NCBI GenBank assembly: GCA_041694635.1
Contig: JBDNHI010000016.1
Span: 62,001-126,000, forward strand
From: UBA969 sp041694635
Lineage (GTDB): Bacteria > Planctomycetota > Planctomycetia > Gemmatales > Gemmataceae
DNA: 64,000 bases
Direction: 5' to 3'
Part shown: positions 62,417 through 64,000 of the stretch, one piece after another
Position numbering within the stretch: position 1 is the stretch's first letter
Layout: each line of letters starts with the position of its first letter
Notes under the pieces: model-generated
The model's input: only the letters and a program-made list of their open reading frames with translations
Database searches by the model: none
Told to the model about the DNA's origin: nothing
Translations under genes and position numbers: made by a program

Positions 62417-63448
62417 TTAGGATTGGTGGGGCCCGATAATCACGGTGAAGCGGTTGGTTCTAATGCGAATACCTGCAGTAAGATGAGCCTCAAACCCTTC
62501 AGCACAAATTTTAAGAGATAAATTTCGCCATTGTTTAAAATTTATAGCATCAGCACCCCATTTCTCGCGAGCGAATAAAGATCGCAGGAAGAGAGCAATT
62601 TTCCAAAAAGAAAAGCCAGAAAGCTTTTCCCGATCTAAAATAACAAATTGATCTACCCTAGGCTTTTCCACAATAAGGCCAATCTTGTAAGCCAGCCTTT
62701 TTTCAAGGCTACGATAATGATGGATATGCCCAGCAAGATTTGAAAGAATACTATCAATTGCGGGTTGAAACTCGCTACGCAATAAAGGGATTAATTGCAA
62801 ACGGATTCTATTTCTAAGGTACTTGGTATCAAGGTTTGAAGAATCTTCGCGCCAACTGATTTTGTTTTCATTGAGATAAGAAATAACTTGCGCTTTGGGG
62901 CAGGACAAAATAGGCCTAGCTAACTGAACCCCTTTACTTAATTTCCTGCGCACCTTAATTCCTTCAAGGCCTTGAACCCCCGTACCCCTGATTAATCGCA
63001 TCAAAACGGTTTCAGCCTGATCGTTAGAAGTGTGAGCAGTAAAAACCGTATTAACTTTTTCTTCAAGAGCAACTTTCGAAAACCAATCATAGCGAGCAAC
63101 CCTAGCTTTTTTTTCCCAACTTGGTGCGGTGCTAGTTTCTCCGAAATCAAGCTTATGCCTTTTAAAAACGACATCGATGACGCATTCTTTTTGAATCTTA
63201 AAACAAAAATCTTGAACAAAAACCTCATCAGCATCGCTTTGAGTTCCCCTAGCATTGTGATTTAAATGTGCAATAACCAACTTTTTACAAGTCTCTTTTT
63301 TTAACAAACATCCAACCGCATGCGCTAAACAAATACTATCGGCACCCCCAGATACTCCAATTACAACCCCTTCTTTCAAACATTTGCACCCAGCAAGAAA
63401 CTGTTTAACTTCGAGAAATAATGCAGAGTTAGAGTTAGTGGGCTTCAT
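62417..63448 (-). CDS. tilS: tRNA(Ile)-lysidine synthase
   Basis: A 343-residue enzyme that modifies C34 of the minor tRNA-Ile to lysidine so it reads AUA. The PP-loop VIGVSGGADSICLAHAVG, the following LVIAHLNHNARG and VFTAHTSNDQAETVLMRLIRGTG, and EDSSNLDTKYLRNRIR are the family signatures. The chain is at the shorter end, lacking a long C-terminal domain, as in many bacteria. It starts 5 bp after the trpC stop, so the two are probably co-transcribed, although trpC has an unrelated role. Confidence 0.93.
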   Translation of the reverse strand: MKPTNSNSALFLEVKQFLAGCKCLKEGVVIGVSGGADSICLAHAVGCLLKKETCKKLVIAHLNHNARGTQSDADEVFVQDFCFKIQKECVIDVVFKRHKLDFGETSTAPSWEKKARVARYDWFSKVALEEKVNTVFTAHTSNDQAETVLMRLIRGTGVQGLEGIKVRRKLSKGVQLARPILSCPKAQVISYLNENKISWREDSSNLDTKYLRNRIRLQLIPLLRSEFQPAIDSILSNLAGHIHHYRSLEKRLAYKIGLIVEKPRVDQFVILDREKLSGFSFWKIALFLRSLFAREKWGADAINFKQWRNLSLKICAEGFEAHLTAGIRIRTNRFTVIIGPHQS

Positions 63449-63453
63449 ACTTC

Positions 63454-64000
63454 TTACTCAACCCCCTTAAGAGTTTTTAGAGTAGAAGTGATATCACCTG
63501 AACGCATAAAAGCTTCGCCAACAAGGATGGCCCTAGCCCCAGCATTTTTCAATCGTTCTACATCTGCACGGTTGCAAATACCACTTTCGCTAACAACCAG
63601 AAAATCTTTAGGAATATCATTCATCAGGTTAAGGGTATGGTCTAAATTAGTAACAAAGGTGCGGAGGTCGCGATTATTAATACCAACAATTCTTGTTCCA
63701 GAATCAAGAACCCGAGGCAAATTAACCCTATCATAAAGCTCAACTAAAGGCTCTAGTCCAAGGCTTTTTGCTTCACCCACAAGATACTTCAAATCATCAC
63801 CTAACAACACTTCCGCAATAAACAATATCGCACTGGCGCCAAAAGCCTTGGCTTCCAATAACTGCCTATAATCAACCACAAACTCTTTGCGAAGTAGCGG
63901 CGTCTGAACAGCTTGGCTAACCAATGAAAGGTCTTGAAGACTGCCGTGAAAATAATGTTCATCGGTAAGCACGCTGATACAATCAACGCCACTTTGCTGG
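63454..64000 (-). CDS. trpC: Indole-3-glycerol phosphate synthase (5' end cut by window edge)
   Basis: The C-terminal two-thirds of a TrpC. The frame is open to base 64000 (QQSGVDCISVLTDEHYFHGS), so the start lies outside the window. Motifs include the strand SVLTDEHYF, PLLRKEFVVDYRQLLEAKAFGASA, NRDLRTFVTNLDHT, SESGICNRADVERLKNAGARAILVGEAFM. The catalytic lysine in RKEF and the glutamate in SESGI are present. It closes the indole ring in tryptophan synthesis. tilS follows at 5 bp. No other trp gene is visible. Confidence 0.93.
   Translation of the reverse strand, partial: QQSGVDCISVLTDEHYFHGSLQDLSLVSQAVQTPLLRKEFVVDYRQLLEAKAFGASAILFIAEVLLGDDLKYLVGEAKSLGLEPLVELYDRVNLPRVLDSGTRIVGINNRDLRTFVTNLDHTLNLMNDIPKDFLVVSESGICNRADVERLKNAGARAILVGEAFMRSGDITSTLKTLKGVE

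Noticed and set aside
1..64000. CRISPR array, rRNA, tRNA, prophage or insertion sequence
   Set aside because: I saw no regularly spaced direct repeats, cloverleaf, rRNA stretch, transposase or phage structural gene.

Overview
The window is a gene-dense, AT-rich stretch of bacterial chromosome that looks like a planctomycete, possibly a low-GC relative of the Gemmatales. This placement is inference from gene content. The supporting families are a TIGR03009-domain protein, an excisionase-type HTH fused to a receiver domain, a thioredoxin plus NHL-propeller protein, a DUF6807 protein, a CehA/McbA-family relative, a serine/tyrosine-poor outer-membrane barrel with a terminal Phe, and many secreted PQQ or YVTN propellers. 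There is no rRNA, tRNA, CRISPR array, prophage or insertion sequence that I can see. Shine-Dalgarno sequences are present for some genes and absent for many.

Layout. Positions 1-4311 (minus strand) form a signalling operon: an HTH-receiver regulator, a soluble HDOD-like histidine kinase, a Kdo-hydroxylase-like dioxygenase, and a ComF-like phosphoribosyltransferase cut by the left edge. mnmG (minus) and a phosphohexomutase gene (plus) diverge at 6.4 kb. Up to 14.6 kb follow an FAD oxidoreductase, two secreted proteins and a fused M16 peptidase. From 14.7 to 24.6 kb (minus) lie an unrecognised secreted protein overlapping guaB, a CehA/McbA pseudogene with three in-frame TAA codons, a TIM-barrel isomerase, and a deoxynucleotide block of dcd, a B12-dependent ribonucleotide reductase and a cobalamin adenosyltransferase.

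From 24.9 to 35.2 kb (plus) are a thioredoxin/NHL protein with a DsbD-type reductase, an aldehyde dehydrogenase, the TIGR03009 protein, a NYN-LOTUS putative RNase, protoporphyrinogen oxidase and glgC. From 35.3 to 41.4 kb (minus) is a run of a sugar-1-phosphate transferase, obgE, coaX, a divergent mnmE-like GTPase lacking the C-terminal cysteine motif, an FAH-family enzyme and a TIM-barrel protein. A 7Fe ferredoxin gene with a Fur-like palindrome upstream is followed by ferrochelatase; then come a DUF1028 protein, lpxB and an outer-membrane-like protein.

From 47.0 to 51.6 kb (plus) are a YVTN-propeller/dihaem cytochrome, an inositol-monophosphatase-like enzyme, mtnA and a cupredoxin-like protein. 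Then come pyrG and kdsB (minus); a BshB1-like deacetylase, xerC and a thioredoxin-TPR protein (plus); and a long minus block of cysQ-like, DUF6807, amidohydrolase, purH, tilS and trpC, the last cut by the right edge.

How the genes work together: nucleotide supply (guaB, purH, pyrG, dcd, nrdJ), haem and iron (hemG/hemY type, hemH, ferredoxin), Gram-negative envelope with Kdo-lipid A (lpxB, kdsB, Kdo hydroxylase), and extracytoplasmic redox. Nothing here is a clear new defence or mobile system. The most interesting items are the readable pseudogene, the Fur-like box and possible attenuator at fdx-hemH, the Kdo hydroxylase in a two-component operon, and the unusual MnmE-like protein.
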